In this document: positions 1 to 9,864 of the stretch, piece by piece | Numbering within the stretch: position 1 is the stretch's first letter | Layout: each line of letters starts with the position of its first letter | Assembly (NCBI RefSeq): GCF_002811245.1 | Contig: NZ_NIVQ01000011.1 | Span: 1-64,000 of the forward strand | Direction of reading: 5' to 3' | Origin: Vibrio salilacus | GTDB taxonomy: Bacteria; Pseudomonadota; Gammaproteobacteria; Enterobacterales; Vibrionaceae | Length of the DNA stretch: 64,000 nucleotides | Notes under the pieces: model-generated | What the model was told of the DNA's origin: nothing | Database searches by the model: none | What the model saw: the letters and a program-made list of their open reading frames with translations, nothing else | Translations under genes and position numbers: made by a program

Positions 1-53
1 AACCGTATACTCCCTTAGCAGGGGAGCGCCTTCAGCCTCTCGGCCACCTCACC
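1..53 (-). tRNA. tRNA-Ser(GCT), 5' part only
   Basis: Read on the minus strand, the 5' end GGTGAGGTGGCCGAGAGGC begins at 53, followed by a D-arm and an anticodon stem CTCCC-CTGCTAA-GGGAG with anticodon GCT, and then the start of the long serine variable arm. It matches the E. coli serV tRNA-Ser that decodes AGC/AGU. The variable arm's far side, T-arm and acceptor 3' strand lie beyond the window edge, so the gene is partial. It follows csrA in the same direction, the usual Vibrio/Enterobacteria order, but has its own strong promoter. Confidence 0.93.
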
Positions 54-68
54 GTCTTGCGGAGGCAC

Positions 69-96
69 ATATTACGATTTACCAAAAATATGTCAA
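69..96 (-). promoter_or_regulatory. sigma-70 promoter of the tRNA-Ser gene
   Basis: On the minus strand there is a consensus -35 TTGACA (96-91), a 16-nt spacer and a -10 TAATAT (74-69), placing the start point a few nt upstream of the tRNA 5' end at 53. This is what is expected of a strong stable-RNA promoter independent of csrA. Confidence 0.75.
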
Positions 97-197
97 ACAT
101 TTTCTTGGCAAAAATAGCAAAAAGTCTTTCAACCGTTGGCTATTTAATCAAAGCGACGTTAATTCGCTCTTTTTACTATCAATAGTCATTTTTTGAG

Positions 198-224
198 CAC
201 AAAAAAGGCCAACAATGTGTCAGC
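198..224 (-). terminator. Rho-independent terminator of csrA
   Basis: On the minus strand, 13 nt after the csrA stop, a stem AGGCTGACA / TGTTGGCCT (two G-T pairs, CAT loop) is followed by six T residues. Confidence 0.7.
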
Positions 225-236
225 CTCTTGATGTCA

Positions 237-434
237 TTAGTAATTGCCTGAAGGAGCGTTACCATTACCTTTTTCTGCTTGAATGCGCATGTAGATTTCT
301 TCACGGTGAACCGACACTTCTTTCGGAGCGTTAACGCCGATGCGTACTTGGTTACCCTTTACGCCAAGAACAGTAACAGTGACTTCATCACCAATCATAA
401 GAGTTTCGCCAACGCGGCGAGTTAAAATTAGCAT
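237..434 (-). CDS. csrA: Carbon storage regulator CsrA
   Basis: 65-residue RNA-binding global regulator that binds GGA motifs in mRNA leaders, controlling carbon metabolism, motility, biofilm and virulence, and is itself titrated by Csr small RNAs. It begins [18 protein letters not shown], the invariant CsrA N-terminus with Arg6/Arg7, and includes VHREEIY with the RNA-contacting Arg near residue 44. The length equals that of typical gammaproteobacterial CsrA plus a few C-terminal residues. A Shine-Dalgarno AAGGAG precedes the ATG. It lies downstream of alaS and an aspartokinase and upstream of tRNA-Ser, the conserved order. A possible promoter lies in the AT-rich 92 nt upstream (TAGATAAT on the minus strand near 485), but it is not strong enough to call. 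Confidence 0.98.
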   Translation of the reverse strand: MLILTRRVGETLMIGDEVTVTVLGVKGNQVRIGVNAPKEVSVHREEIYMRIQAEKGNGNAPSGNY

Positions 435-526
435 TCTGTGCTCCTTGAGTAATCTCTGATTTATCTTGCTACTAGGCTATTATCTAACAAAAGTTATATT
501 TTCGTAAACTCAATTATGGCTCGAAT

Positions 527-1714
527 TTAACCCAAAAACGCTTGTTTTTGCTGACATTCGACAGCCTGCGCAGAAGTTATGTAAGCATCATGCAGTATGT
601 TAGCCGCTTTGTCGACATATTCAGGTGACAGTACTAACATCAGTGAACGCACGTTTAGCGCATAATGCTCGACCTCAATCCCCTGCTCTGTCAGTAGAGT
701 ATGTGACCTTTCAATCAATCCCTCGACCTGGAGGCCAACGGCCGTTAACAAGCTTACCGGTTCACTATTACGGATTTTATCGTTAAAAACCAGCTCAAGC
801 CTTGCATAAGCGTCGTGTTTTATCACCACTCCCACCCATTCTGCATGCTCGATCACATTCCAGATAGTGACACCTAGCATTTGACACTGCTTCTTCAAAC
901 TGGCCAGCGCTTCTTTTTCAATTTTGATCACACACATATCACGTTGAATCGCAAGGCCACAAATATCTGACTGACACTCTTCGCCTTTGACCAAACTGCC
1001 ATCATCGGTGTTAAACGTCGACAGCACTCGCAAAGGTACATTGTTTTTCCATGCATATTGCACCGATGGTAGATGGAGTACTTTTGCACCTTTGCGCGCC
1101 ATCTCTTCCATCGAAGGGAAATCAATTACCATCAGTTTTTGCGCCGATTTGACGATACGTGGATCGCAAGTATAAACGCCATCCACATCGGTGAAAATTT
1201 GACATTCATCGGCGCGCAGCGCTCCGGCTAACGTAACCGCACTGGTGTCAGACCCGCCACGGCCAAGCGTGGTGATGTCCCCATTATCATTGATACCTTG
1301 AAAACCCGCGACGATCACTATCTGATTTTGTTCTAGTAGCGCTGCTATCGTCGACGTATCAATATGTTTAATCGTTGCATCATTGTGTTGATTGTCTGTC
1401 ACAATGTGTGCTTGTGCTCCGGTAAGTGAGCGTGCAGCATAACCCAACTTATTTAGCGTCATTGCTAATAGGGCCATTGATACTTGCTCACCAGCAGAGA
1501 GCAAAACATCAAGTTCTCGTGCGGTGGGGACACTGTCGACTTGTTTCGCCAGTTCCATCAATCTATTTGTTTCACCAGACATAGCAGAAACAACGACAAC
1601 AACTTGATTACCATCATTTTTCGCCTTAATGATGTGTTCGGCAACCGTATGAATTCTTTCAATTGAACCCACCGACGTTCCGCCAAACTTTTGCACGATA
1701 AGGGGCTTTTTCAC
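527..1714 (-). CDS. lysC: Aspartate kinase (monofunctional aspartokinase)
   Basis: Phosphorylates aspartate, the first step to lysine, threonine, methionine and diaminopimelate. The 395-residue protein starts with the kinase motif KFGGTSVGS (about residues 9-17), has the TLGRGGSDTSA substrate loop near 150 and TDVDGVYTCDPR near 175-186, followed by a C-terminal regulatory half of the length expected for two ACT domains. The reading frame begins at GTG (1714). There is no fused homoserine dehydrogenase. It sits between alaS and csrA, a Vibrio arrangement. Its own leader (1715-1850) has a two-tier stem-loop but none of the conserved features of a lysine riboswitch. The symbol lysC is by family; which amino acid inhibits this isozyme cannot be read from the sequence. 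Confidence 0.93.
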   Translation of the reverse strand: MKKPLIVQKFGGTSVGSIERIHTVAEHIIKAKNDGNQVVVVVSAMSGETNRLMELAKQVDSVPTARELDVLLSAGEQVSMALLAMTLNKLGYAARSLTGAQAHIVTDNQHNDATIKHIDTSTIAALLEQNQIVIVAGFQGINDNGDITTLGRGGSDTSAVTLAGALRADECQIFTDVDGVYTCDPRIVKSAQKLMVIDFPSMEEMARKGAKVLHLPSVQYAWKNNVPLRVLSTFNTDDGSLVKGEECQSDICGLAIQRDMCVIKIEKEALASLKKQCQMLGVTIWNVIEHAEWVGVVIKHDAYARLELVFNDKIRNSEPVSLLTAVGLQVEGLIERSHTLLTEQGIEVEHYALNVRSLMLVLSPEYVDKAANILHDAYITSAQAVECQQKQAFLG

Positions 1715-1792
1715 CAGTCTTCACCTTCCCAAGACCAAAGTCTCATTGGAGCTGCAACGATATTGATTCTGTTCGCAGTCATTTGACACAAA

Positions 1793-1845
1793 GACCAAGT
1801 CGCCTAACGGAGCACGATTAAATTGCTCAATTAAACCACTTGGTC
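1793..1845 (-). promoter_or_regulatory. Two-tier stem-loop in the aspartokinase mRNA leader
   Basis: An 8-bp outer inverted repeat (GACCAAGT / ACTTGGTC, ends 1793-1800 and 1838-1845) encloses an inner GAGCA / TGCTC pair (1810-1814 and 1824-1828). It lies between the alaS terminator and the aspartokinase start. A further GGTCTTGG segment near 1733-1740 could compete for part of the outer stem. A regulatory role is inference only. Confidence 0.35.
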
Positions 1846-1849
1846 GTAT

Positions 1850-1884
1850 AAAAAATGACGCTCAACCAAAAAATGATTGAGCGT
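1850..1884 (-). terminator. Rho-independent terminator of alaS
   Basis: On the minus strand a stem ACGCTCAATC / GGTTGAGCGT (one G-T pair, T-rich loop) is followed by CATTTTTTA, 20 nt after the alaS stop. Confidence 0.8.
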
Positions 1885-1904
1885 ATTGATGACTTATTCC
1901 AATG

Positions 1905-4487
1905 TTAGAGGCGCTCTTCAAGCCAAGGTTGAACCGTTTTGATTGCCGCCGGTAATCCTGCGACATCGGAGCCACCCGCTTGAGCCATATCAGGTCGCCC
2001 CCCCCCTTTACCACCGACTTGTTCTGCTACCATTTTCACCAAGTCACCCGCTTTGACTTTGCCGGTCAAATCTTTAGTGACACCAGCAATCAGGCCAACT
2101 TTATCGCCCGTGGCATTGGCAAGCAGCACAACACCGCTCCCCATTTGATTTTTAATATCATCAACCATGGTGCGAAGGTTTTGGCTATCAGCGCCATTGA
2201 GTGCGGCAATAAGGACTTTCGTACCATTCACCTCGATCGTTTTACCCATGATATTGGCACTTTCTGCAGCCGCCATCTTGTCTTTCAGCCTTTGCAGCTC
2301 TTTTTCTAGTGCTTTAGCTTTTTGTGCTGACTCTGCTAGTTTCTCTTCGTACTTCGCGTTTTGTGCTTCAATCGCGTCTAGCGCTGCTTCGCCAGTCACC
2401 GCTTCGATACGGCGAACGCCTGCAGCTATTCCGCTTTCAGAGATAATTTTGAACAGACCAATATCACCGGTGCTCGATGCGTGGATACCGCCACACAGCT
2501 CGGTAGAAAAATCGCCCATCGATAAAACACGAACTTCGTCATCGTATTTCTCACCGAATAACGCCATTGCTCCTTTTTGCTTAGCCGATTCAATATCCAT
2601 GATATTGGTTTCAATCACTAGGTTACGACGTACTTGTGCATTAACCAGACGCTCAACTTCTTTCAGTTCAGCCGGCGTGACCGCTTCAAGGTGAGAAAAG
2701 TCAAAACGAAGATTGTCTGCTTTAACTAAAGAGCCTTTCTGAGTAACGTGCTCACCAAGTACTTTGCGTAGTGCAGCATGTAATAAGTGCGTCGCTGAGT
2801 GGTTCAGTGAAATAGCGGCACGGCGCTCAGCATCAACGATCGCCGTCGCTTGGTCGCCTTTGGCTACAACACCTTCAGCTAATTCACCGTGGTGAGCAAT
2901 CGCATTACCCAGCCTTTGGGTATCCTTAACCTTAAATAGACCTGATTCGGTCTTAATCACTCCGGCATCACCACACTGGCCGCCTGACTCTGCGTAGAAC
3001 GGTGTCTCACTAAGAATAAGGATCGCTTTATCGCCAGCAGATAACGACTCTACTGCGTCACCTTCAACAAAGATTTCTGTAACCGTACTGCTGCCTTCAG
3101 TGCCGGTGTAACCGCAGAATTCAGATTGGGCGTCAGTTTTTATCACCGCGTTATAATCCGTACCAAACTGGCCTGCTTCACGAGCTCGTTGACGCTGGGC
3201 TTCCATCGCTTTTTCGAAGCCTTGTTCGTCGATAGCAAAGTCACGTTCACGTGCAACATCATTAGTCAGATCAGCCGGAAAACCGTAAGTATCGTAAAGT
3301 TTGAACACCGTTTCACCGTCGAGCACTTTGCCGTCTAATTCATCTAACGCTTCATTAAGAATCGCCATACCACGCTCTAGCGTGCGACCGAAGTTCTCTT
3401 CTTCAATACGTAGTACTTTCTCAACAATGGCTTGTTGTCTCGCGAGTTCTTCACCCGCCGTACCCATAACATTGGCTAAAACACCAACGAGTTTATGGAA
3501 GAAAACACCATTGGCACCGAGCTTGTTTCCGTGACGGACCGCACGACGGATGATACGACGTAATACGTAGCCACGTCCCTCGTTTGAAGGCATTACGCCA
3601 TCTACGATAAGGAACGCACATGAACGGATGTGATCAGCCACAACGCGCAATGACTGGTTTGATAGATCATCATGACCAGTTACTTCCGCAGCGGCTTTAA
3701 TCAAAGTTTGGAAAACATCGATTTCGTAGTTTGAGTGAACGCCCTGCATGATGGCAGAAATACGCTCAATGCCCATTCCGGTATCAACCGACGGTTTTGG
3801 TAGTGGTTCCATCGTACCGTCTGCATGACGGTTAAACTGCATGAATACGTTGTTCCAGATCTCGATGAAACGGTCGCCATCTTCTTCTGGCGTACCAGGA
3901 CGGCCACCCCAAATGTGCTCACCATGATCATAGAAGATTTCAGTACACGGACCACAAGGGCCAGTATCACCCATTGTCCAGAAGTTGTCAGACTCGTACT
4001 GCTTGCCGCCTTCTTTGTCACCAATACGAACAATGCGATCAGCTGGCACGCCGACTTTCTTGTTCCAGATCTCGAATGCTTCATCATCTGTCTGGTAAAC
4101 AGTGACGAGTAGGCGCTCTTTAGGTAGCTGTAGAGTCTCAGTCAAAAACTCCCAAGCAAACGCAATCGCGTCTTCTTTGAAGTAATCACCGAAGCTGAAA
4201 TTACCGAGCATTTCGAAGAAGGTATGGTGACGAGCGGTGAAGCCAACGTTTTCTAAATCGTTGTGTTTACCACCTGCACGTACACAACGCTGAGCCGTCG
4301 TTGCTCGAGTATAGGCACGCTTTTCTGCGCCTAAGAAGCAATCTTTGAATTGGTTCATACCTGCGTTAGTAAATAGCAAGGTTGGGTCGTTATGCGGTAC
4401 TAACGATGAACTTTCTACAATTTGGTGTCCTTTGCTCTCAAAGAATTTGAGGAACGCGTTACGAACCTCATCAGTGCTCATGTACAT
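1905..4487 (-). CDS. alaS: Alanine--tRNA ligase
   Basis: Charges tRNA-Ala and edits mischarged Ser/Gly. The 860-residue length is normal for the family. Visible features are the class II catalytic core beginning [32 protein letters not shown] near 85-103, the glycine-rich [12 protein letters not shown] near 168-179, the editing-domain zinc ligands HSATHLLHA (HxxxH, about 565-570) and CGGIHA (about 665), and a C-terminal coiled coil plus the Gly-rich C-Ala end [15 protein letters not shown]. The first ATG has an AGGAAGAG Shine-Dalgarno; an ATG two codons later would also fit. It lies downstream of recX and upstream of aspartokinase, on the same strand. Confidence 0.98.
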   Translation of the reverse strand: MYMSTDEVRNAFLKFFESKGHQIVESSSLVPHNDPTLLFTNAGMNQFKDCFLGAEKRAYTRATTAQRCVRAGGKHNDLENVGFTARHHTFFEMLGNFSFGDYFKEDAIAFAWEFLTETLQLPKERLLVTVYQTDDEAFEIWNKKVGVPADRIVRIGDKEGGKQYESDNFWTMGDTGPCGPCTEIFYDHGEHIWGGRPGTPEEDGDRFIEIWNNVFMQFNRHADGTMEPLPKPSVDTGMGIERISAIMQGVHSNYEIDVFQTLIKAAAEVTGHDDLSNQSLRVVADHIRSCAFLIVDGVMPSNEGRGYVLRRIIRRAVRHGNKLGANGVFFHKLVGVLANVMGTAGEELARQQAIVEKVLRIEEENFGRTLERGMAILNEALDELDGKVLDGETVFKLYDTYGFPADLTNDVARERDFAIDEQGFEKAMEAQRQRAREAGQFGTDYNAVIKTDAQSEFCGYTGTEGSSTVTEIFVEGDAVESLSAGDKAILILSETPFYAESGGQCGDAGVIKTESGLFKVKDTQRLGNAIAHHGELAEGVVAKGDQATAIVDAERRAAISLNHSATHLLHAALRKVLGEHVTQKGSLVKADNLRFDFSHLEAVTPAELKEVERLVNAQVRRNLVIETNIMDIESAKQKGAMALFGEKYDDEVRVLSMGDFSTELCGGIHASSTGDIGLFKIISESGIAAGVRRIEAVTGEAALDAIEAQNAKYEEKLAESAQKAKALEKELQRLKDKMAAAESANIMGKTIEVNGTKVLIAALNGADSQNLRTMVDDIKNQMGSGVVLLANATGDKVGLIAGVTKDLTGKVKAGDLVKMVAEQVGGKGGGRPDMAQAGGSDVAGLPAAIKTVQPWLEERL

Positions 4488-4629
4488 GCAGCTCTTCCTA
4501 AAAATAGTCGAGTTAGAATTTTGCGCTATTGTAGATCATGGTTAACGCTACGACTAGTTTTCTCGTAGAAAAGAACGGATAGGAACAAGAATTGATTTTG
4601 AATCATCAAATTGGCTAATTAAGTGGAAA

Positions 4630-5094
4630 TTACTCCGGCGGCTCACTGTTTAATGCATAGTGAATTTGATCAAAGCTGTAGCCACGATATTGCAAAAAGC
4701 GCACTTGCTTGGCGTACTCTTTTTGGTCGTTAGCTTTATGACCCTTGAACTTTTTCTCTGCCGCACTTTTTGCTCGCTCGAACCAATCTTGTGGCTCTTG
4801 TTGCAATGCACAAGCGATCACCGATTCAGACACACGCTTTTGGCTTAATTCCTGACGAATACGTCGTTCACCGTGACCTTTGTAGACATGTTGTCTTATC
4901 TGACTTTTAGCGTAACGAAGATCATCAAGATAATGATTATCGAGACAATAATTTACCGCCATATCGATCTCATCCTCTGGGTAACCTTTTAAGGCTAACT
5001 TCTGATACAACTCATATTCGCCGTGATCACGACGACTTAATAGCTGCATTGCCGCTTCTTTACTCGACAATGTTGTAGGTTTACGTTCAAACAT
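4630..5094 (-). CDS. recX: Regulatory protein RecX
   Basis: 154-residue modulator that binds RecA filaments and inhibits strand exchange and ATPase activity. It has the family's three-helix-repeat composition with [16 protein letters not shown] in repeat 1, [20 protein letters not shown] in repeat 2 and a C-terminal [17 protein letters not shown]. It lies 62 nt downstream of recA, separated by a terminator-like hairpin that probably limits read-through, so that recX is made at a fraction of the recA level. Confidence 0.95.
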   Translation of the reverse strand: MFERKPTTLSSKEAAMQLLSRRDHGEYELYQKLALKGYPEDEIDMAVNYCLDNHYLDDLRYAKSQIRQHVYKGHGERRIRQELSQKRVSESVIACALQQEPQDWFERAKSAAEKKFKGHKANDQKEYAKQVRFLQYRGYSFDQIHYALNSEPPE

Positions 5095-5109
5095 ACCTTT
5101 GTGACCTAA

Positions 5110-5141
5110 TAAAACAAAGCCCCGCGTTTGCAGGGCTTTGT
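5110..5141 (-). terminator. Terminator between recA and recX
   Basis: Minus-strand stem ACAAAGCCC / GGGCTTTGT with a 10-nt central segment, followed by TTTATT. It lies immediately after the recA stop, the same position as the recA-recX attenuating terminator of other gammaproteobacteria. Confidence 0.8.
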
Positions 5142-5156
5142 ATTGTTAAGTTTATT

Positions 5157-6203
5157 TTACAACTCTTCTTGCTCTGGCATTTTGCCAAGCTCCGCATCGT
5201 CAGACGTAATTTCAACCGGTGCAAGCAACATTTCACGTAACTTAGCATCAATGGCTTGCGCAGCCGTTGGATTTTCACGGAGATACTTGCCAGCGTTAGC
5301 TTTACCCTGACCAATTTTATCACCGTTGTAGCTATACCAAGCACCTGCTTTTTCGACCAGCTTGTGCTTCACGCCTAAGTCGATTAGCTCACCTTCACGG
5401 TTGAAGCCCTGGCCATAAAGAATTTGTGTCTCTGCTTGCTTAAATGGCGCTGCGATCTTGTTCTTAACCACTTTGATGCGAGTTTCGTTGCCCACAACTT
5501 CGTCACCATCTTTGATAGAACCAGTACGACGAATATCAAGGCGAACTGAAGCATAAAACTTAAGCGCATTACCACCAGTCGTCGTTTCTGGGTTACCAAA
5601 CATCACACCAATCTTCATACGAATTTGGTTAATGAAGATACACATACAGTTAGACTGCTTGAGGTTACCCGTTAACTTACGCATTGCTTGTGAAAGCATA
5701 CGAGCCTGCAAACCCATGTGGCTATCACCCATTTCACCTTCGATTTCGGCTTTCGGGGTCAATGCTGCCACAGAGTCAATGACCATGACATCAATCGCAC
5801 CTGATCGCGCTAACGCGTCACAGATTTCAAGTGCTTGCTCGCCAGTATCTGGTTGAGATACAAGTAGCGCGTCAATATCAACACCCAGTTTCTTGGCATA
5901 AATAGGATCAAGCGCGTGTTCAGCATCAATGAAGGCACAGGTTTTACCGACACGTTGAGCGGCAGCAATCAGTTCTAGCGTTAAGGTTGTTTTACCTGAA
6001 GATTCAGGGCCATAAACCTCAACAATACGTCCCATCGGAAGGCCGCCAGCACCCAGGGCAATATCAAGAGAAAGAGAGCCTGTAGAAATAGTCTCTACGT
6101 CCATTGTGCGGTTGTCGCCAAGGCGCATAATTGAGCCTTTGCCGAATTGCTTTTCAATCTGACCTAGTGCAGCGGCAAGCGCTTTCTGTTTGTTCTCGTT
6201 CAT
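5157..6203 (-). CDS. recA: Recombinase RecA
   Basis: DNA-dependent ATPase that forms filaments on ssDNA, performs homologous pairing and triggers LexA autocleavage. From [13 protein letters not shown] it is 348 residues. Walker [10 protein letters not shown] is near 67-75, [10 protein letters not shown] (Walker B) near 140-149, loop L1/L2 sequences [19 protein letters not shown] and [19 protein letters not shown] are intact, and the acidic C-terminus ([14 protein letters not shown]) is present. An upstream in-frame ATG seven codons earlier exists, but the Shine-Dalgarno GGAGA 7 nt before 6203 and the family N-terminus favour this start. A LexA box lies within its promoter. Confidence 0.98.
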   Translation of the reverse strand: MNENKQKALAAALGQIEKQFGKGSIMRLGDNRTMDVETISTGSLSLDIALGAGGLPMGRIVEVYGPESSGKTTLTLELIAAAQRVGKTCAFIDAEHALDPIYAKKLGVDIDALLVSQPDTGEQALEICDALARSGAIDVMVIDSVAALTPKAEIEGEMGDSHMGLQARMLSQAMRKLTGNLKQSNCMCIFINQIRMKIGVMFGNPETTTGGNALKFYASVRLDIRRTGSIKDGDEVVGNETRIKVVKNKIAAPFKQAETQILYGQGFNREGELIDLGVKHKLVEKAGAWYSYNGDKIGQGKANAGKYLRENPTAAQAIDAKLREMLLAPVEITSDDAELGKMPEQEEL

Positions 6204-6292
6204 CACTTTCTCCAAATGATTCATCTGATGCTGATGACTATCAATCTAACTCTTCCGTTCAGCAGTATATTGCTAAACAATTAATGCAATTC

Positions 6293-6320
6293 ATTATACT
6301 GTTGATTCATACAGTGTCTA
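6293..6320 (-). promoter_or_regulatory. recA promoter with LexA (SOS) box
   Basis: On the minus strand: -35 TAGACA (6320-6315), 16-nt spacer, -10 TATAAT (6298-6293). The spacer is exactly a LexA site, CTGTATGAATCAACAG (CTG-N10-CAG, 6314-6299), so repressor would cover both promoter elements. SOS control of recA is established; the site assignment is by consensus. Confidence 0.9.
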
Positions 6321-6396
6321 TAGCTTGGCTAACATTTTTTGCTTTTTAAACCTATCTAATTAATTTAAATGACTTTAAGAAGAAATACTTCAATTG

Positions 6397-6876
6397 TCAC
6401 TTAAGACGGCTTAGTTGTTCATACAGTACTTTTATGGCTAGCTCGACCGCTTGCTGGCGCACCTGCTGACGATCACCATCAAGTTGGTAAGTACGTACCT
6501 CTAACCAGCCCTGCTTGTTTGCCCAAGCAAAACAAACACTACCAACGGGCTTTTGCTCTGTGCCTCCACCAGGACCTGCAATTCCACTAATAGAGACCCC
6601 AATAGTCGCATTAGAGCGCTGCAATGCGCCTAGTACCATCTCTTTGACCGTCTCTTCACTGACCGCGCCATGTTGGGCTAACGTCTCTGCGTGTACACCC
6701 AGCATTTCCATTTTCGCCTCATTGCTATACGAGATATACGCTCTATCAAACCACTGTGAACTGCCAGCAATATCGGTAATGGCGGTAGCAACGCCCCCTC
6801 CAGTACAGGACTCAGCCGTCACTAATACTTCTCTGTGGGCAAGTAATCGTTCACCCAAACTCTTTGCACTGTCCAT
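6397..6876 (-). CDS. pncC: Nicotinamide-nucleotide amidase PncC (CinA C-terminal family)
   Basis: Deamidates nicotinamide mononucleotide to nicotinate mononucleotide, recycling the NMN released by NAD-dependent DNA ligase. The 159-residue protein is a single CinA C-terminal domain without the N-terminal COG1058 domain. Characteristic stretches are LVTAESCTGGGVATAITDIAGSS (residues about 18-40) and GISGIAGPGGGTEQKPVGSVCFAW (near 96-119). I chose MDSAKSLGERL; an ATG four codons upstream lacks a clear ribosome-binding site. It lies between recA and mutS, as in many gammaproteobacteria. A MITE-like element begins 23 nt upstream, so its native promoter may have been displaced. Confidence 0.9.
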   Translation of the reverse strand: MDSAKSLGERLLAHREVLVTAESCTGGGVATAITDIAGSSQWFDRAYISYSNEAKMEMLGVHAETLAQHGAVSEETVKEMVLGALQRSNATIGVSISGIAGPGGGTEQKPVGSVCFAWANKQGWLEVRTYQLDGDRQQVRQQAVELAIKVLYEQLSRLK

Positions 6877-6898
6877 ATTTATTCTCATGATTGGTTAG

Positions 6899-6994
6899 TG
6901 TCTGTTTATCTTTCTCGGTTAAATTTTTTTCGAGATACCTTGTATCAATTTCCCACAAAGTGCTGCAAAAATCAGCTCGAAAGGTCAACAGACC
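6899..6994. mobile_element. MITE-like element, copy A (internally deleted)
   Basis: 96-bp non-coding element with imperfect terminal inverted repeats: left end TGTCTGTTTATCTTTC, right end (reverse complement) GGTCTGTTGACCTTTC. Flanks are TTAG on the left and CTAG on the right, compatible with a diverged 4-bp YTAR target duplication as produced by the IS5 group. Its two halves match, in inverted orientation, the two ends of the element at 45132-45387, but it lacks about 160 bp of that copy's interior. No transposase is encoded. Confidence 0.65.
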
Positions 6995-7232
6995 CTAGTC
7001 ACTCAATAACAATACTCTACCACTATCATCGTTGTTTTATCGAAAAGTGACATTTATCCTTTATTAAGTGCTGAATCATGGGCCCGAATCCACTCGCCTC
7101 CTCTGATGAATAATGCGGATCTCCCACCAACCTTAATCGTTCAACGCACGGAATAGATTAAGCTTTAAATTGCTCTTACTAGGACTGTTTTGATACCCTG
7201 CGAGTAATTTAAACCGTTCGTAAACGAGTCGC

Positions 7233-9794
7233 ATGAAAGAGCAAAAACACACACCCATGATGCTGCAATATCTCAAGCTTAAAGCTGAGAACCCAGACAT
7301 TCTGCTGTTCTATCGTATGGGTGATTTTTATGAGCTGTTTTACGATGATGCCAAACGTGCGTCTCAGCTATTAGATATATCCCTGACCAAACGTGGCGCC
7401 TCTGCGGGCGAGCCGATCCCGATGGCGGGCGTGCCTTTTCATGCTGTAGAGGGTTATTTAGCCAAATTGGTGCAACTTGGTGAGTCTGTCGCGATTTGTG
7501 AGCAAATTGGTGACCCTGCCACCAGCAAAGGACCAGTAGAACGTAAAGTGGTACGCATTGTCACGCCTGGTACTGTGACTGACGAAGCGCTGCTTTCTGA
7601 GCGACTCGACAACCTTATTGCCGCCATTTACCACCACGATGGTCAATTTGGTTATGCGACGTTAGATATAACCTCTGGCCGTTTTCAACTGATGGAGCCA
7701 CAAAGCGAAGAGGCGATGGCGGCTGAGCTTCAACGTACTTCACCACGAGAGCTGCTGTTTCCAGAAGACTTTGAACCGGTTGAACTCATGTCGGCGCGTA
7801 ACGGCAATCGTCGTCGTCCGGTATGGGAATTTGAATTAGACACTGCAAAGCAGCAACTCAATCAACAATTTGGTACTCGTGATTTGGTTGGTTTTGGGGT
7901 TGAACAAGCCACTCTCGGCTTGTGCGCTGCGGGCTGTTTGATTCAATACGTTAAAGACACTCAACGTACTGCGTTGCCGCACATCCGTTCATTGACATTT
8001 GATCGCCAAGATCACTCCGTCATTCTCGATGCCGCGACACGTCGTAACCTTGAAATTACCCATAATCTTTCAGGTGGGATCGACAATACCTTGTCAGAGG
8101 TGCTTGATCATACCGCAACCGCAATGGGCAGCCGCATGCTCAAGCGTTGGTTGCACCAACCAATGCGTGATATCGACACGCTCAATCAACGTTTGGATGC
8201 GATTGGCGATCTTAAGGATCTCACGCTATTTAGTGAGCTTTATCCGGTATTGAAGCAAGTCGGCGATATTGAACGTATTTTAGCACGCCTCGCATTGCGT
8301 AGCGCCAGACCGCGCGACATGGCTCGCTTGCGTTTTGCTATGCAGCAATTGCCTGAATTGAATGAAATCATGAGTTCCGTCAATCATCCTTACTTGAGTC
8401 AATTGGCCCAATTGACCGCACCGATGGATGAAGTTTGTCACTTATTAGAGCGAGCCGTCAAAGAGAATCCTCCGGTTGTGATTCGTGATGGCGGTGTGAT
8501 TGCATCAGGTTATAACGAAGAGCTCGATGAGTGGCGTAAGCTGGCAGATGGTGCGACGGAATACCTAGATAAAATGGAGCAAGAAGAGCGAGAACGTCAT
8601 GGTATCGATACGCTCAAGGTCGGTTACAACAACGTTCACGGTTTCTTTATTCAAGTCAGTCGTGGTCAAAGCCATCTCGTTCCGCCTCATTATGTTCGCC
8701 GTCAAACGCTAAAAAATGCCGAACGTTATATCATTCCTGAGCTCAAAGAACATGAAGATAAGGTGCTTAGTTCTAAGTCAAAAGCCCTCGCGCTCGAAAA
8801 GCAGCTATGGGAGGCGTTATTTGATTTACTGCTTCCACATCTAGAACAAATGCAAAACCTCGCGTCAGCGCTGTCGCAAATCGATGTATTGCAAAACCTT
8901 GCCGAGCGTGCAGATAGCCTAGATTACTGCCGCCCAACACTGAGCAAAAAGGTCGGTATCCATATTCAAAATGGCCGCCATCCCGTCGTTGAACAAGTGA
9001 TGGACGAGCCGTTTATCGCCAATCCGATTGAGCTCAACCCACAACGTAAAATGCTAATTATTACCGGCCCGAACATGGGTGGTAAATCGACCTATATGCG
9101 CCAAACCGCTTTGATTGCACTAATGGCACACATTGGCTCTTATGTTCCCGCCGAGTCAGCAACGATCGGTTCAATTGATCGCATTTTTACTCGTATCGGC
9201 GCATCGGATGATCTCGCCTCTGGCCGCTCAACGTTCATGGTCGAAATGACAGAGACCGCAAATATCTTGCATAATGCAACCGCAAACAGCTTAGTGCTGA
9301 TGGATGAGATCGGCCGCGGCACCAGTACTTATGATGGTCTCTCATTAGCTTGGGCAAGTGCCGAATGGCTGGCAAAGCAAATTGGTTCAATGACACTGTT
9401 TGCTACCCACTACTTTGAATTGACGGAATTACCTAACTTATTGCCAGACTTGGCCAACGTCCACCTTGATGCGGTTGAACACGGTGACAGCATCGCCTTC
9501 ATGCATGCCGTGCAAGAAGGCGCTGCGAGTAAATCTTACGGTTTAGCCGTTGCAAGTTTAGCTGGTGTGCCAAAAAGTGTGATTAAAAATGCCCGCGCCA
9601 AGCTGACTCAATTAGAGCAAATTGGTCAAGTGACGGACGGCGCGCCGACAAACCGTAACGTCGATATTGCCAATCAACTTAGTCTGATACCAGAACCAAG
9701 CGAAATTGAGCAAGCATTGGCCAATATTGTCCCTGACGATCTCACGCCAAGGCAAGCTCTTGAAGAGCTGTATCGTCTGAAAAAACTCTTATAA
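7233..9794 (+). CDS. mutS: DNA mismatch repair protein MutS
   Basis: Recognises mismatches and small loops and recruits MutL/MutH. The 853-residue length is typical. Visible are the N-terminal mismatch-reading Phe-X-Glu ([14 protein letters not shown], residues about 27-40), core and clamp domains, Walker [14 protein letters not shown] (about 611-623), the [12 protein letters not shown] signature helix region, Walker [15 protein letters not shown] (about 689-702), the [11 protein letters not shown]-loop and a C-terminal region ending in a helical tetramerisation tail. The ATG at 7233 has a poor Shine-Dalgarno (only GAG), but [10 protein letters not shown] aligns with other Vibrio MutS N-termini. 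It stands alone, with a bidirectional terminator downstream shared with lptG. Confidence 0.98.
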   Translation: MKEQKHTPMMLQYLKLKAENPDILLFYRMGDFYELFYDDAKRASQLLDISLTKRGASAGEPIPMAGVPFHAVEGYLAKLVQLGESVAICEQIGDPATSKGPVERKVVRIVTPGTVTDEALLSERLDNLIAAIYHHDGQFGYATLDITSGRFQLMEPQSEEAMAAELQRTSPRELLFPEDFEPVELMSARNGNRRRPVWEFELDTAKQQLNQQFGTRDLVGFGVEQATLGLCAAGCLIQYVKDTQRTALPHIRSLTFDRQDHSVILDAATRRNLEITHNLSGGIDNTLSEVLDHTATAMGSRMLKRWLHQPMRDIDTLNQRLDAIGDLKDLTLFSELYPVLKQVGDIERILARLALRSARPRDMARLRFAMQQLPELNEIMSSVNHPYLSQLAQLTAPMDEVCHLLERAVKENPPVVIRDGGVIASGYNEELDEWRKLADGATEYLDKMEQEERERHGIDTLKVGYNNVHGFFIQVSRGQSHLVPPHYVRRQTLKNAERYIIPELKEHEDKVLSSKSKALALEKQLWEALFDLLLPHLEQMQNLASALSQIDVLQNLAERADSLDYCRPTLSKKVGIHIQNGRHPVVEQVMDEPFIANPIELNPQRKMLIITGPNMGGKSTYMRQTALIALMAHIGSYVPAESATIGSIDRIFTRIGASDDLASGRSTFMVEMTETANILHNATANSLVLMDEIGRGTSTYDGLSLAWASAEWLAKQIGSMTLFATHYFELTELPNLLPDLANVHLDAVEHGDSIAFMHAVQEGAASKSYGLAVASLAGVPKSVIKNARAKLTQLEQIGQVTDGAPTNRNVDIANQLSLIPEPSEIEQALANIVPDDLTPRQALEELYRLKKLL

Positions 9795-9801
9795 GCATAC
9801 A

Positions 9802-9830
9802 AAAACGGCAGCCATCAGGCTGCCGTTCTT
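9802..9830. terminator. Bidirectional terminator between mutS and lptG
   Basis: Perfect 10-bp stem AACGGCAGCC / GGCTGCCGTT with an ATCA loop. Plus strand continues CTTCT; minus strand continues TTTTTGT, so it fits both convergent genes. Confidence 0.85.
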
Positions 9831-9864
9831 CTATAAGGTCATGTCCGTTACCAAGTCATGTCCG

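Noticed and set aside
1715..1850. Lysine riboswitch before aspartokinase
   Set aside because: The leader is short and shows only a two-tier hairpin, without the five-helix junction or conserved L-box sequences.
2167..2694. 175-codon open frame on plus, opposite alaS
   Set aside because: Lies entirely within the well-supported alaS gene and has shadow-like composition (Ser/Ala-rich), with no ribosome-binding site.
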